A DNA stretch of 64,000 nucleotides, taken from assembly GCA_018376445.1 (NCBI GenBank), contig JAHABL010000001.1, positions 124,001-188,000 on the forward strand, read 5' to 3'. This stretch comes from Mycobacteriales bacterium (lineage in GTDB: Bacteria; Actinomycetota; Actinomycetes; Mycobacteriales; Mycobacteriaceae). A program made the translations under genes and the position numbers. The notes under the pieces are model-generated. The model had not been told where the DNA came from, did not search any database, and worked only from the letters and a program-made list of their open reading frames with translations. Shown here one piece after another: positions 15,949 to 25,227 of the stretch (position 1 is the first letter of the stretch; every line of letters begins with the position of its first letter).

Positions 15949-18171
15949 GTGAGCACTCCTCAAACTCTCACCGCCTCGCTAACCCCTCCTCGCGCTGCCC
16001 GACATCCTCAGGTACGGGAGGTGCATGGTCGTCGCTTCGTCGACGATTACGAATGGTTGCGGGACAAGGATAACCCCGAGACAATCCGCTATCTGGAGGC
16101 GGAAAACGCCTATACCGAACAGCAGACTGCTCACCTGAAACCCTTGCAGGAAAAGATCTTCCAAGAAATTCGGGGGCGTATCAAGGAGACTGATCTGTCG
16201 GTTCCCACTCGGCACAAAGGCTGGTGGCACTACGCCCGCACCCAGGAGGGCAAGGCCTACAGTGTGGTGTGCCGTCTCCCAGCGGGTCCCGTCGATACCT
16301 CCGATGCGTGGGAGCCTCCACAGCTCACCCCAGGCCAGCCAGTGGAGGGAGAAGAAGTCCTCCTCGACTGTAATGAGTTGGCGGAGGGCACCGACTTTTT
16401 CGCCCTGGGAGGTGCCAGCGTCACTTTGGATGGACGCTATCTTGCTTACCTGACCGATACGGTGGGCGACGAACGGTACAACCTCTACCTGCGCGATTTG
16501 GTGACGGGTGAGCATCTCCCCGAGGTCATCACCAATATTGCCCCCGGAGCAGAGTGGTCGAATGACGGCACCTACCTCTTCTACCAGCGCGTCGACGAGG
16601 CCTGGCGGCCTGATTCGGTGTGGCGTCACAGGCGCGGTACTGACCCGGCCGAGGATGTGCGGATCTTCCACGAGCCGGATGAACGCTACTGGGTGGGAAT
16701 GGGCTTTACCCGCGACGAACAGTACTTCACCATTGCAGTCTCCTCGAAGATTACCACTGAACTGTGGTTCCTTGACGCTGCCACCCCTGCCGGCGACTTC
16801 CAGTGTGTGCGCCCACGAGAAGAAGGAGTGGAGTATGGGCTGGACCACTTCACTCTTCCTGCCACCGACACCCAGCCCGCACGAGACGGTTTTGTAGTGG
16901 TCCATAATGCCAGCGGTCCAAACTCCTGCGTGGCCCTCTCCGACACCTGGCAGCTGAGTGAGCTGGCGTCCCTCAACGACCTGCCGCAGCTTCTTCCCCA
17001 TGATGATGCCGTGCGCATTGAGGACGTGGACGCCTTCACAGGCTACCTGGCAGTCTCCTACCGTAGGGACGCGCTGCCGCGCCTCGGCCTCATCTTCTTT
17101 GATCGCACCAAGGAGACGAGCAGTCAGACGAGCCTGCTCGACCTCTGCAGGGAAATGCAGGATATCGAGGTGGGGGAGGAACTTCCCAACATCGGTATCC
17201 ATGCCAACCCGGAGCCGGCAGCCCCACTGCTGCGCCTCTCCTATGGCTCCTTCATCACTCCGCCGACGGTAGCCGATTATCGGCTTGCCGATGGTGCCCT
17301 CATTATCCGCAAGCAGGCAGAAGTACAGGGAGGATATGACGCTTCTCAGTATGAGCAAAAACGACTGTGGGCCACTGCTTCTGATGGTGAGCGGATCCCC
17401 ATTTCGCTGATCTCCAAGAAGGGCACGCACGGTACGGATCCGTACCATCCCGCACCAGCCCCGCTGCTGCTCTACGGATATGGCTCCTATGAGGATTCCC
17501 GAGACCCGGGGTTCTCGGTGTCGCGCCTCAGCTACCTGGACCGCGGGATGGCCTTGGCCATCGCCCATGTGCGCGGTGGGGGAGAAATGGGGCGGCGCTG
17601 GTATGACGACGGCAAACTGGATAAGAAAGTCAACACCTTTACTGACTTCATCGCCTGCGCGGATCACCTCATTGCGAAGGGCTACACCACGCCCCAGCAG
17701 ATGGTGGCCAATGGTGGATCCGCTGGTGGCTTGTTAATGGGTGCCGTCGCGAATATGGCGCCAGATCGTTTTGTCGCCATCGAAGCAGATGTCCCCTTCG
17801 TTGACCCTCTCACCAGCATGTTGATGCCGGAGCTACCGCTCACCGTCATCGAGTGGGATGAGTGGGGAGATCCACTGCACGACCCCGCTATCTACGACCT
17901 GATGGCCAGCTATTCCCCCTACGAGAACGTCACCGCCCAGCAGTATCCGGCGATTCTCGCCACCACCAGCCTCAACGACACTCGCGTGCTGTACGTAGAA
18001 CCCGCCAAATGGGTGGCACGACTGCGGGCGGTAGCGGGCTCCGTCACCAAACAAGAAATTCTCTTAAAGACAGAAATGAATGCGGGACACGGTGGCGTCT
18101 CCGGGCGCTATGCGCGATGGCAGCAGACGGCCTTTGAGCTGGCCTGGATGCTCTCACAAACAGGCCTCTGA
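15949..18171 (+). CDS. ptrB: prolyl oligopeptidase family serine peptidase, oligopeptidase B-like (S9A)
   Basis: 740 residues from a GTG. The N-terminal half is a beta-propeller (from HGRRFVDDYEWLRDKDNPE) and the C-terminal half an alpha/beta-hydrolase. The nucleophile serine is in ANGGSAGGLLMG. The acid and histidine are expected near SLNDTRVLYVEPAKW and NAGHGGVSGRYARW. These cytoplasmic enzymes cut short peptides, oligopeptidase B after basic residues. It lies between purC and purS with no obvious metabolic link. No signal peptide is seen. The choice between oligopeptidase B and prolyl oligopeptidase rests on overall resemblance. Confidence 0.9.
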   Translation: MSTPQTLTASLTPPRAARHPQVREVHGRRFVDDYEWLRDKDNPETIRYLEAENAYTEQQTAHLKPLQEKIFQEIRGRIKETDLSVPTRHKGWWHYARTQEGKAYSVVCRLPAGPVDTSDAWEPPQLTPGQPVEGEEVLLDCNELAEGTDFFALGGASVTLDGRYLAYLTDTVGDERYNLYLRDLVTGEHLPEVITNIAPGAEWSNDGTYLFYQRVDEAWRPDSVWRHRRGTDPAEDVRIFHEPDERYWVGMGFTRDEQYFTIAVSSKITTELWFLDAATPAGDFQCVRPREEGVEYGLDHFTLPATDTQPARDGFVVVHNASGPNSCVALSDTWQLSELASLNDLPQLLPHDDAVRIEDVDAFTGYLAVSYRRDALPRLGLIFFDRTKETSSQTSLLDLCREMQDIEVGEELPNIGIHANPEPAAPLLRLSYGSFITPPTVADYRLADGALIIRKQAEVQGGYDASQYEQKRLWATASDGERIPISLISKKGTHGTDPYHPAPAPLLLYGYGSYEDSRDPGFSVSRLSYLDRGMALAIAHVRGGGEMGRRWYDDGKLDKKVNTFTDFIACADHLIAKGYTTPQQMVANGGSAGGLLMGAVANMAPDRFVAIEADVPFVDPLTSMLMPELPLTVIEWDEWGDPLHDPAIYDLMASYSPYENVTAQQYPAILATTSLNDTRVLYVEPAKWVARLRAVAGSVTKQEILLKTEMNAGHGGVSGRYARWQQTAFELAWMLSQTGL

Positions 18172-18198
18172 GCATTATAGAAACGAGCTCCTGCAAGG

Positions 18199-18204
18199 TA
18201 GACT
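18199..18204 (+). promoter_or_regulatory. -10 element of the purSQL unit
   Basis: TAGACT lies about 62 bases before purS. The implied leader contains a small stem CCTTG / CAAGG (18216-18232) around TATTTTT. Confidence 0.45.
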
Positions 18205-18266
18205 GTGGGTGAAATCCTTGTATTTTTCAAGGTTCCACCGTGACGCCCATGTAAGAGGAGAAGAGC

Positions 18267-18515
18267 GTGGCTCGCGTAGTAGTCGATGTGACGATCAAGC
18301 CGGTAATCCTGGACCCCCAGGGTAAAGCCATTTTGGGTGCAATTAAGCGCCTGGGATACGAAGGCTTTGACGATGTTCGCCAGGGCAAGCACTTTGAGCT
18401 GGAAGTGGCCGATAGTGTCACCGACGCTCAGCTCGAGGAGATTGCCGAGAGCCTGCTCACCAACACGGTGATTGAAGAGTACGTCGTCCGTCGCGTGGAG
18501 AACGAGGCGGAATAA
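18267..18515 (+). CDS. purS: FGAM synthase subunit PurS
   Basis: 82 residues from GTG 18267, preceded by AGAGGAGAAG. It is the small dimeric subunit that bridges PurL and PurQ in FGAM synthase. The fold signature is MARVVVDVTIKPVILDPQGK and the ferredoxin-like end IEEYVVRRVE. The purQ ATG starts three bases after the stop. Its presence shows the three-protein form of FGAM synthase. Confidence 0.97.
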   Translation: MARVVVDVTIKPVILDPQGKAILGAIKRLGYEGFDDVRQGKHFELEVADSVTDAQLEEIAESLLTNTVIEEYVVRRVENEAE

Positions 18516-18518
18516 CCT

Positions 18519-19196
18519 ATGGCGACCCGAGTTGGTGTAATTACTTTCCCGGGCACCCTCGACGATGTCGATGCTGCCCGTGCCGTGGAGTACGCCGGAG
18601 CTGAAGCTGTGTCCCTGTGGCACGCCGACTCCGACCTCAAGAACGTTGAAGCAGTAGTCGTCCCCGGAGGCTTCTCCTACGGCGACTACCTGCGCTGTGG
18701 CGCCATCGCCTCCCACGCCCCCGTCATGCGGGAAGTGGTTGAAGCCGCCAAGAAAGGTATGCCCGTCCTGGGTATCTGCAACGGCTTCCAGATTCTCACC
18801 GAATCTGGTCTACTGCCCGGTGCCCTCACCCGCAACCAGGACCGCCGCTTCATCTGCCGCGTGCAGCCCCTCAAAGTGTGCAATGCCGAAACCGCCTGGA
18901 CCAGCCGTTTCAACCAGGGCGACATTATGACCGTCATCCTGAAGTCCGGAGAAGGCCGCTACGTCGCCGAACCCGACACCCTGAAGATGCTGGAGGAGGA
19001 AGGCCGCGTGGTCTTCCGCTACGCCGACGAAACCCTCAACGGCTCCGCCAACGACATCGCCGGTGTGTGCTCCGAGAATGGTCGCGTCGTCGGCCTCATG
19101 CCGCACCCCGAGCACGCCATCGACACGATGACCGGCCCCACCACGGACGGCCTCATCATGTTTAAGTCCGCCCTCGACGCCGTCCTTTCGGTCTAG
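18519..19196 (+). CDS. purQ: FGAM synthase glutaminase subunit PurQ
   Basis: 225 residues, a class I glutamine amidotransferase. The nucleophile cysteine is in VLGICNGFQILTESGLLPG, and the catalytic His and Glu are in GLMPHPEHA near the C-terminus. It supplies ammonia to PurL through the PurS-PurQ-PurL complex. It is tightly spaced after purS (3 bases), and purL follows after 28 bases with AAAGGA in between. Confidence 0.97.
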   Translation: MATRVGVITFPGTLDDVDAARAVEYAGAEAVSLWHADSDLKNVEAVVVPGGFSYGDYLRCGAIASHAPVMREVVEAAKKGMPVLGICNGFQILTESGLLPGALTRNQDRRFICRVQPLKVCNAETAWTSRFNQGDIMTVILKSGEGRYVAEPDTLKMLEEEGRVVFRYADETLNGSANDIAGVCSENGRVVGLMPHPEHAIDTMTGPTTDGLIMFKSALDAVLSV

Positions 19197-19224
19197 CGTC
19201 CCCACCGGAAAGGATTGATGAGAG

Positions 19225-21522
19225 ATGTCTGAACAGCAGCTTGATACCGTTGCCTACGCGGCAGTCACCCCCGACCTGGAACAGCCCTGGAAGGAACTCG
19301 GCCTCAAAGAAGACGAGTACCTGCGCATCCGCGAAATCCTCGGCCGTCGCCCCACCGACGCAGAACTCGCCATGTACTCCATCATGTGGTCCGAGCACTG
19401 CTCCTACAAGTCCTCCAAGGTACACCTGGGCTACTTCGGTGAAACCATGACCGACGAGATGCGCCAGAACCTTCTCGCCGGTATCGGCGAAAACGCTGGC
19501 GTCGTCTCCATCGGCGACGACTGGGCCGTCACCTTTAAGGTCGAATCCCACAACCACCCCTCCTACGTGGAGCCCTACCAGGGTGCCGCCACCGGTGTCG
19601 GCGGTATCGTCCGCGACATCATGGCCATGGGTGCCCGCCCGGTTGCCGTCATGGACCAGCTCCGCTTCGGCCCCTCTGACGCCACCGACACTAAGCGTGT
19701 CCTCCCCGGCGTGGTGGCCGGCGTGGGCGGCTACGGCAATTGCCTGGGCCTCCCCAACATCGGCGGCGAAACTGTCTTCGACGACACCTACGCCGGTAAC
19801 CCGCTCGTCAACGCCCTCTGTGTGGGCACCATGCGAGTAGACGATCTACACCTTGCCTTTGCCTCCGGCAAGGGCAACAAGGTCATCCTCTTCGGATCCT
19901 CCACCGGCCTCGACGGTATCGGCGGCGTCTCGGTACTGGCCTCCGAAACCTTCGACGACACCCCCGACGAGACCGGCGCTAAGCCGCACAAGAAGCTCCC
20001 GTCGGTACAGGTGGGCGATCCCTTCGCCGAGAAGGTCCTCATCGAATGCTGCCTCGACCTCTACCACGCCGGTGTGGTTGTCGGTATCCAGGACCTGGGC
20101 GGCGCCGGCCTCTCCTGCGCCACCTCCGAGCTCGCTGCCGCCGGTGACGGCGGTATGCATGTGGACCTCGACAAGGTTCCCATGCGTGCCAAGGGTATGA
20201 CCCCAGCAGAGGTGCTCTCCTCCGAATCCCAGGAACGCATGTGTGCCGTCGTCACCCCCGCAAACGTCGATGCCTTCATGGACATCTGCAAGAAGTGGGA
20301 CGTCCAAGCCACCGTCATCGGTGAAGTGACCGACGGTGACCACCTTGTCATCGACTGGTACGGCGAAACAGTGGTCGACGCCGTCGCCCACACCATCGCC
20401 CACGAAGGTCCGGTCTACAACCGCCCGATCGAATACCCCGAGTGGCAGGACTCCCTCAAGACCGACACCACCGCCCACCTCGCCCGCCCCGCGGGCGCTG
20501 AGGAACTACGCGACACCCTCTACCAGATGCTGGCCTGCGAGGACCTCTGCTCGCGTCGCTTCGTGGTGGAACAGTACGACCGCTATGTGCGTGGTAACAC
20601 CATCGAGGCAGAAAACGCCGACGCTGGCGTGCTCCGCATCGACGAAAACACCGGCCGCGGCATCGCCCTGGCCACCGACGCCTCCGGTCGCTACACCTAC
20701 CTGGACCCCTACGCTGGCGCGCAGCTGGCCTTCGCCGAGGCATACCGCAACGTCGCCGCCACTGGTGCCCGCCCCGTCGCCGTCACCAACTGCCTCAACT
20801 TCGGCAACCCCGAAGAACCCGCCATCATGTGGCAGTTCAAGGAAGCCGTACACGGCCTCGCCGACGCTTGCGCCTACTGCTCCGTCCCCGTCACCGGTGG
20901 CAACGTTTCCTTCTACAACAAGACCGGCGACACCTCCATCCTGCCGACCCCGCTGGCCGGCGTGCTGGGTGTCATCGACAATGTTGACGACGCCATCTGT
21001 ACCGCCTTCGGCTCCGCCCCCATGGAAAGCATCTTCCTGCTGGGCGAAACCAAGGATGAATTCGACGGCTCCATCTGGGCAAAGACCGTGCACCAGCACC
21101 TCGGTGGAGTGCCGCCGCAGGTCGATCTCGCCCACGAGAAGAAGCTCGCCGAGTTCATGGTGGAAGCCGCTAAGGCTGGCACCGTCTCCGCCGCCCACGA
21201 CCTCTCCGAAGGCGGCCTCGCGCAGGCCGTCGTCGAGTCGGCACTCAGCGGCAACGTCGGTGTCACCATCACCCTGCCGGAGGGTTCCGACCCGTTCGTC
21301 CAGCTGTTCTCCGAATCCGCAGGCCGTATCCTCGTCGCCGTCCCGCGCGACCAGGAAGCTGCCTTCACTGCCCAGGTGGAGAAGTACGGTCTGCCCTGTA
21401 CCCGCATCGGCGTGGTGGAAGAATCCGCCACCGTTACCGTCCAGGGCCAGTTCGCAGAGAAGTTGGAAGACCTGCGCCAGGCCTGGGAGGGCACCCTCCC
21501 CGCCCTGTTCGCGCGCGCCTAA
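19225..21522 (+). CDS. purL: FGAM synthase synthetase subunit PurL (small type)
   Basis: 765 residues, the small PurL that needs PurS and PurQ. It amidates FGAR using ATP and ammonia. Recognisable parts are MWSEHCSYKSSK near the N-terminus with the metal/ATP histidine, VESHNHPSYVEPYQGAATGV, IQDLGGAGLSCATSE, and the repeated half with AVTNCLNFGNPEEP and VTGGNVSFYN. The protein is an internal duplication typical of this family. Its very high third-position GC creates long antisense and shifted open frames over the gene; these are shadows. Confidence 0.98.
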   Translation: MSEQQLDTVAYAAVTPDLEQPWKELGLKEDEYLRIREILGRRPTDAELAMYSIMWSEHCSYKSSKVHLGYFGETMTDEMRQNLLAGIGENAGVVSIGDDWAVTFKVESHNHPSYVEPYQGAATGVGGIVRDIMAMGARPVAVMDQLRFGPSDATDTKRVLPGVVAGVGGYGNCLGLPNIGGETVFDDTYAGNPLVNALCVGTMRVDDLHLAFASGKGNKVILFGSSTGLDGIGGVSVLASETFDDTPDETGAKPHKKLPSVQVGDPFAEKVLIECCLDLYHAGVVVGIQDLGGAGLSCATSELAAAGDGGMHVDLDKVPMRAKGMTPAEVLSSESQERMCAVVTPANVDAFMDICKKWDVQATVIGEVTDGDHLVIDWYGETVVDAVAHTIAHEGPVYNRPIEYPEWQDSLKTDTTAHLARPAGAEELRDTLYQMLACEDLCSRRFVVEQYDRYVRGNTIEAENADAGVLRIDENTGRGIALATDASGRYTYLDPYAGAQLAFAEAYRNVAATGARPVAVTNCLNFGNPEEPAIMWQFKEAVHGLADACAYCSVPVTGGNVSFYNKTGDTSILPTPLAGVLGVIDNVDDAICTAFGSAPMESIFLLGETKDEFDGSIWAKTVHQHLGGVPPQVDLAHEKKLAEFMVEAAKAGTVSAAHDLSEGGLAQAVVESALSGNVGVTITLPEGSDPFVQLFSESAGRILVAVPRDQEAAFTAQVEKYGLPCTRIGVVEESATVTVQGQFAEKLEDLRQAWEGTLPALFARA

Positions 21523-21530
21523 CCCGTAGC

Positions 21531-21929
21531 GTGCCCCGCACTGCACCGTCCCCGACGGACTTGCGCGCCGTCATCCTCAGTATCCTGTCCTGGATCGAGG
21601 ATGACGGCGCGGCTGTGCCTCCACGTACCGACCCCCGTTACAGCACGATAGCCGAGGCGGTGCGCGGATCCGCCCGTACTCTCGCCGAGCTAGCTCCCGG
21701 CCAGAGTGTGGAAGTCCGTATCCCGCCTTTCGTCGCGGTGCAATGCGTGGAAGGGCCGCGGCACACCCGCGGTACCCCACCCAATGTGGTGCAAACCGAC
21801 CCCCACACCTGGCTGCGCCTCGTTACCGGCCAGGAACGGTGGGCGGACGTTGCCCCACCCCGACTGAGCGCCTCCGGAAGTCGCGCCGGGGAGATCGCCC
21901 ACTGGCTGCCCATAGTGCCAGCGAACTAA
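21531..21929 (+). CDS. sterol carrier (SCP2-like) family protein
   Basis: 132 residues from GTG 21531, eight bases after purL. The sequence PGQSVEVRIPPFVAVQCVEG followed by GTPPNVVQTDPHTWLRLVTG is characteristic of the short actinobacterial SCP-type proteins. M. tuberculosis has such a gene (Rv0807, from memory) between purL and purF, so the position is conserved. The fold suggests binding of a hydrophobic ligand. What it does inside a purine operon is not known to me. Confidence 0.8.
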   Translation: MPRTAPSPTDLRAVILSILSWIEDDGAAVPPRTDPRYSTIAEAVRGSARTLAELAPGQSVEVRIPPFVAVQCVEGPRHTRGTPPNVVQTDPHTWLRLVTGQERWADVAPPRLSASGSRAGEIAHWLPIVPAN

Positions 21930-21958
21930 CTAACGAGACGACTACCAAGAAAGGTACG

Positions 21959-23521
21959 ATGAGTACCATGACCAGCCCTTTGGACGACCTAGGAGAGCAG
22001 AAGCCCCGCGAGGAATGTGGCGTCTTCGCAGTCTGGGCTCCCGAGGAAGATGTCGCAAAGCTGACCTTCTACGGCCTGTTTGCACTGCAGCACCGTGGTC
22101 AGGAAGCTGCCGGTATCGCCGTCGGTGACGGCCACCAAACAATCGTCTTTAAAGACTTGGGTCTAGTAAACCAGGTCTTCGACGAGCAAACTCTCCAGGC
22201 CATGCGTGGCAACGTTGCCATCGGCCATACCCGTTACTCCACTACCGGCGCCACCACTTGGGAGAACGCCCAGCCGATGTTTCGGTCCATCGGCGAAGAC
22301 ACCGGAGTGGCGCTGGCCCACAACGGCAATCTCGTCAACACCACCGCCCTCAAGCGGCGAGCCGTTCAACTCGGCATCATGCCGGAAAACGAACTGGCCG
22401 GTTGTGCCTCCGATACCGACGTGGTGGCCTCACTACTGGCCCACACCGCAGTCAACGGGGGGCTGGAAGAAGCAGCCTTGCATCTTCTCCCCAAGGTCGA
22501 GGGTGCTTTCTGCTTCGTCATGTGCGACACCGACACCATCTACGCTGCACGCGACCCATACGGGGTGCGTCCTCTCAGCCTCGGTAGGCTGGACCGTGGC
22601 TGGGTAGTCGCCTCCGAAACCTGTGCCCTCGATATCGTGGGTGCCTCTTACGTGCGTGATATTGAACCAGGCGAGTTTGTCACTATCAATGCCACCGGCG
22701 TGCACTCGCGCCGCTTTGCCGAGCCGCGCCATGCCCGCTGCGTTTTCGAACACGTCTACCTGGCCCGCCCTGACTCCTTCCTGAACGGTCGCTCGGTCAA
22801 CGCGGCTCGGGTGGAGATCGGCCGCAGTCTCGCCCGCGAGCACCCCTGCGATGGCGATCTTGTCATCCCGGTTCCCGAGTCCGGTACCCCCGCCGCGGTG
22901 GGGTATGCGCAAGAATCTGGTATTCCCTTCGCCCAGGGCCTCACTAAGAATTCCTATGTTGGTCGCACCTTCATTCAGCCCTCCCAGACCATCCGTCAGC
23001 TGGGCATCCGCCTGAAGCTCAACCCGCTGCGCGAAGTGATCCGCGGAAAGCGACTGGTGGTCGTGGATGATTCCATTGTGCGCGGTAATACCCAGCGTGC
23101 CCTGGTGAGTATGCTGCGTGAAGCTGGTGCCGCGGAGGTCCATGTCCGTATTGCCTCCCCGCCGGTGAAGTGGCCCTGCTTCTATGGCATCGACTTCGCC
23201 TCCCCGGCAGAGCTTATTGCTAACGGTGTCGATGATGCCGATGACATGCTGGAAGGCGTGCGGCGGGCGATCGGTGCCGACTCGCTGGGATTCGTTTCCC
23301 AGGAGGCGATGGTGAACTCCACCTGCCAGCCGGCCAACGAAATGTGCTGTGCCTGCTTTGATGGCCAGTACCCCATTAAACTTCCCCCGGAAAATCCACT
23401 GGTGAAGCCCCTTCTGCACATGAAGGGTGCCAACTGCGTGGTGGCTTCCGACACCGAGGTGCCAGACGATCTGCTGGACCTGGTAGAAGCTGAAGAACAG
23501 ATCACCAACACCCCGCAGTAA
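21959..23521 (+). CDS. purF: amidophosphoribosyltransferase
   Basis: 520 residues from ATG 21959 with AAGAAAGG before it. It makes phosphoribosylamine from PRPP and glutamine, the committed step of purine synthesis. A short propeptide precedes the N-terminal nucleophile Cys20 (EECGVFAVWAP). The amidotransferase part has ALQHRGQEAAGIA and GHTRYSTTG. The transferase part has the PRPP loop LVVVDDSIVRGNTQ. The CxxC-like cysteines in NEMCCACFDGQYP resemble those that bind a 4Fe-4S cluster in the Bacillus-type enzyme. purM follows after 15 bases. Confidence 0.97.
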   Translation: MSTMTSPLDDLGEQKPREECGVFAVWAPEEDVAKLTFYGLFALQHRGQEAAGIAVGDGHQTIVFKDLGLVNQVFDEQTLQAMRGNVAIGHTRYSTTGATTWENAQPMFRSIGEDTGVALAHNGNLVNTTALKRRAVQLGIMPENELAGCASDTDVVASLLAHTAVNGGLEEAALHLLPKVEGAFCFVMCDTDTIYAARDPYGVRPLSLGRLDRGWVVASETCALDIVGASYVRDIEPGEFVTINATGVHSRRFAEPRHARCVFEHVYLARPDSFLNGRSVNAARVEIGRSLAREHPCDGDLVIPVPESGTPAAVGYAQESGIPFAQGLTKNSYVGRTFIQPSQTIRQLGIRLKLNPLREVIRGKRLVVVDDSIVRGNTQRALVSMLREAGAAEVHVRIASPPVKWPCFYGIDFASPAELIANGVDDADDMLEGVRRAIGADSLGFVSQEAMVNSTCQPANEMCCACFDGQYPIKLPPENPLVKPLLHMKGANCVVASDTEVPDDLLDLVEAEEQITNTPQ

Positions 23522-23536
23522 AGAAGTGAGTGTCTC

Positions 23537-24616
23537 ATGAGTGTGGAAAACCCCCAGTCGCAAGGGATGTCCTACGCCCAAGCCGGTGTCGATATTGAAG
23601 CAGGCGATAAAGCCGTTGAACTTTTCGCGCCGCTCGCCAAGAAAGCCACCCGGCCCGAGGTACGCGGCGGGCTAGGCGGCTTTGCCGGCCTTTTCGCTCT
23701 CGGCACCCACTACAAGGAGCCGCTGCTGGCAGCTTCCTCTGATGGTGTTGGTACCAAGATTGATATTGCCCGCCAGATGGAGATCTACCACACGGTGGGT
23801 CTTGACCTTGTCGCCATGGTCGTGGACGATCTGGTGGTGTGCGGTGCGGAACCACTCTTCCTACAGGACTACATCTCCATTGGCCATGTGGTGCCGGAGA
23901 AGGTCGCCAAGCTGGTAGAGGGTATTGCTGAAGGCTGTGTGCGGTGCGGCTGCGCCCTGCTGGGTGGGGAAACCGCCGAGCATCCCGGCCTGATGGCTCC
24001 CGATGAGTTCGACCTCGCGGCTACTGGCGTGGGTGTGGTGGAAGCCGCTGACGTGCTGGGGCCGGAGCGGGTAAAGGCCGGCGACGTCTGCATCGCCATG
24101 GCGTCCTCGGGTCTGCACTCGAATGGCTACTCGCTGGCCCGCAAGGTGCTGCTGGATATGGCCGGCCTGCCCCTGGACGCCCAGGTTGAAGAGTTTGGCC
24201 GTACGGTGGGTGAAGAGCTGTTGGAGCCCACCCACATTTATGCCAAGGACTGCCTGGCGGTGATGGCGGAAGCTCAGGTTCACACGTTCTGCCACGTCAC
24301 TGGAGGCGGTCTGGCCGGTAACCTGGCGCGCGTCATCCCGGATGGCCTCACTGTCGATCTGGACCGCGCCACCTGGAACCCGGGTGCGGTATTCCGTGTC
24401 ATCCAGAAGGAAGGCCGGGTGGAGCGCGCAGACATGGAGCAGACCTTTAATATGGGTGTGGGCATGGTTGCTGTGGTGGCGCCGGAGGATGTGGACAGGG
24501 CAATGGCCGTGCTGACTGCCCGCCATATTGATTCGTGGGTGCTGGGCGAGGTCCGTGTGGCTGAGGATGCCAGTGCGCCGCGCGCCACTCTGCGCGGTAA
24601 CCATCCGCGTTTCTAG
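23537..24616 (+). CDS. purM: AIR synthase (phosphoribosylformylglycinamidine cyclo-ligase)
   Basis: 359 residues. It closes FGAM to AIR with ATP and belongs to the same superfamily as PurL. Markers are MSYAQAGVDIEAGDKAVEL, LAASSDGVGTKIDIA, CGAEPLFLQDYISIG, GGETAEHPGLM and VTGGGLAGNLAR. Last gene of the purS-purM run; a terminator follows about 105 bases downstream. Confidence 0.98.
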   Translation: MSVENPQSQGMSYAQAGVDIEAGDKAVELFAPLAKKATRPEVRGGLGGFAGLFALGTHYKEPLLAASSDGVGTKIDIARQMEIYHTVGLDLVAMVVDDLVVCGAEPLFLQDYISIGHVVPEKVAKLVEGIAEGCVRCGCALLGGETAEHPGLMAPDEFDLAATGVGVVEAADVLGPERVKAGDVCIAMASSGLHSNGYSLARKVLLDMAGLPLDAQVEEFGRTVGEELLEPTHIYAKDCLAVMAEAQVHTFCHVTGGGLAGNLARVIPDGLTVDLDRATWNPGAVFRVIQKEGRVERADMEQTFNMGVGMVAVVAPEDVDRAMAVLTARHIDSWVLGEVRVAEDASAPRATLRGNHPRF

Positions 24617-24721
24617 GTGTACTTGCCGCCGGCTACTTGTCATCGAGGAGTGTGACGGGTTCGGTTGGACTGCGGCGAGCACTCCTAGGAACCGCCGGTA
24701 ACCGTGCGAGAAACAAACGTG

Positions 24722-24753
24722 AAGGAGCTCCGTCTGTAAGGGCGGAGCTCCTT
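24722..24753. terminator. terminator between purM and DUF3073 gene
   Basis: An 11-base perfect stem AAGGAGCTCCG / CGGAGCTCCTT around a 10-base loop, followed by TGTTGT on the plus strand. It separates convergent genes. The rest of 24617-24901 shows no gene. Confidence 0.75.
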
Positions 24754-24901
24754 TGTTGTGGTCTGTAGGAGTAGGAGGGAGCGGGTGTGCCGCTGACAAA
24801 GGGTAGGGGGTACCGTCATCGGTCTAAGGAAGTGAGGTTATGGTGAGGCTACTCATCACCGAAGAAGGATGGAGTGGAAAAACATTCAGCGCGTGGGCTG
24901 G

Positions 24902-25114
24902 TCACTGCCAATCTGCGTATTTCTTGTACTGATCGTCGTCACCGTCATCGGTATCGTCGTCGTACTCGTCCGCCCACTTATCGACGTAGCGATCGTCATC
25001 CCCAGAGGAGCCTGACAGCTCACGCTGAAGGCTTTCAAAATCTGTCTCAGGAGAGTTGTACTTCAACTGGCGAGCAACTTTTGCCTGCTTCGCCTTGGCA
25101 CGGCCGCGGCCCAT
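24902..25114 (-). CDS. DUF3073 family small acidic protein
   Basis: 70 residues. A basic N-terminus (MGRGRAKAKQAKVARQLKY) leads to an Asp-rich tail containing YVDKWADEYDDD. This is the DUF3073 pattern of actinobacteria, and M. tuberculosis has the equivalent (Rv0810c, from memory) in the same place after purM. The ribosome site is AAGGGGG. No function is established that I know of; the charge pattern suggests a nucleic-acid or ribosome contact, which is inference. Confidence 0.88.
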   Translation of the reverse strand: MGRGRAKAKQAKVARQLKYNSPETDFESLQRELSGSSGDDDRYVDKWADEYDDDTDDGDDDQYKKYADWQ

Positions 25115-25227
25115 GGCCTGACCCCCTTGAAATGTGGATGGCTCTCACTGATGTGAGTCACCGAATGCTTTAAGTATGTTCCTGGCAACTAGGATACCGG
25201 TTTTCCCTCCAAAATTCCTTTTTCGCG

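Noticed and set aside
20336..21546. Long open frames on both strands over purL (397 and 346 residues)
   Set aside because: They arise from the high third-position GC of purL. The translations are low-complexity Pro/Ser/Arg or Gly/Val/Asp sequences without domains.
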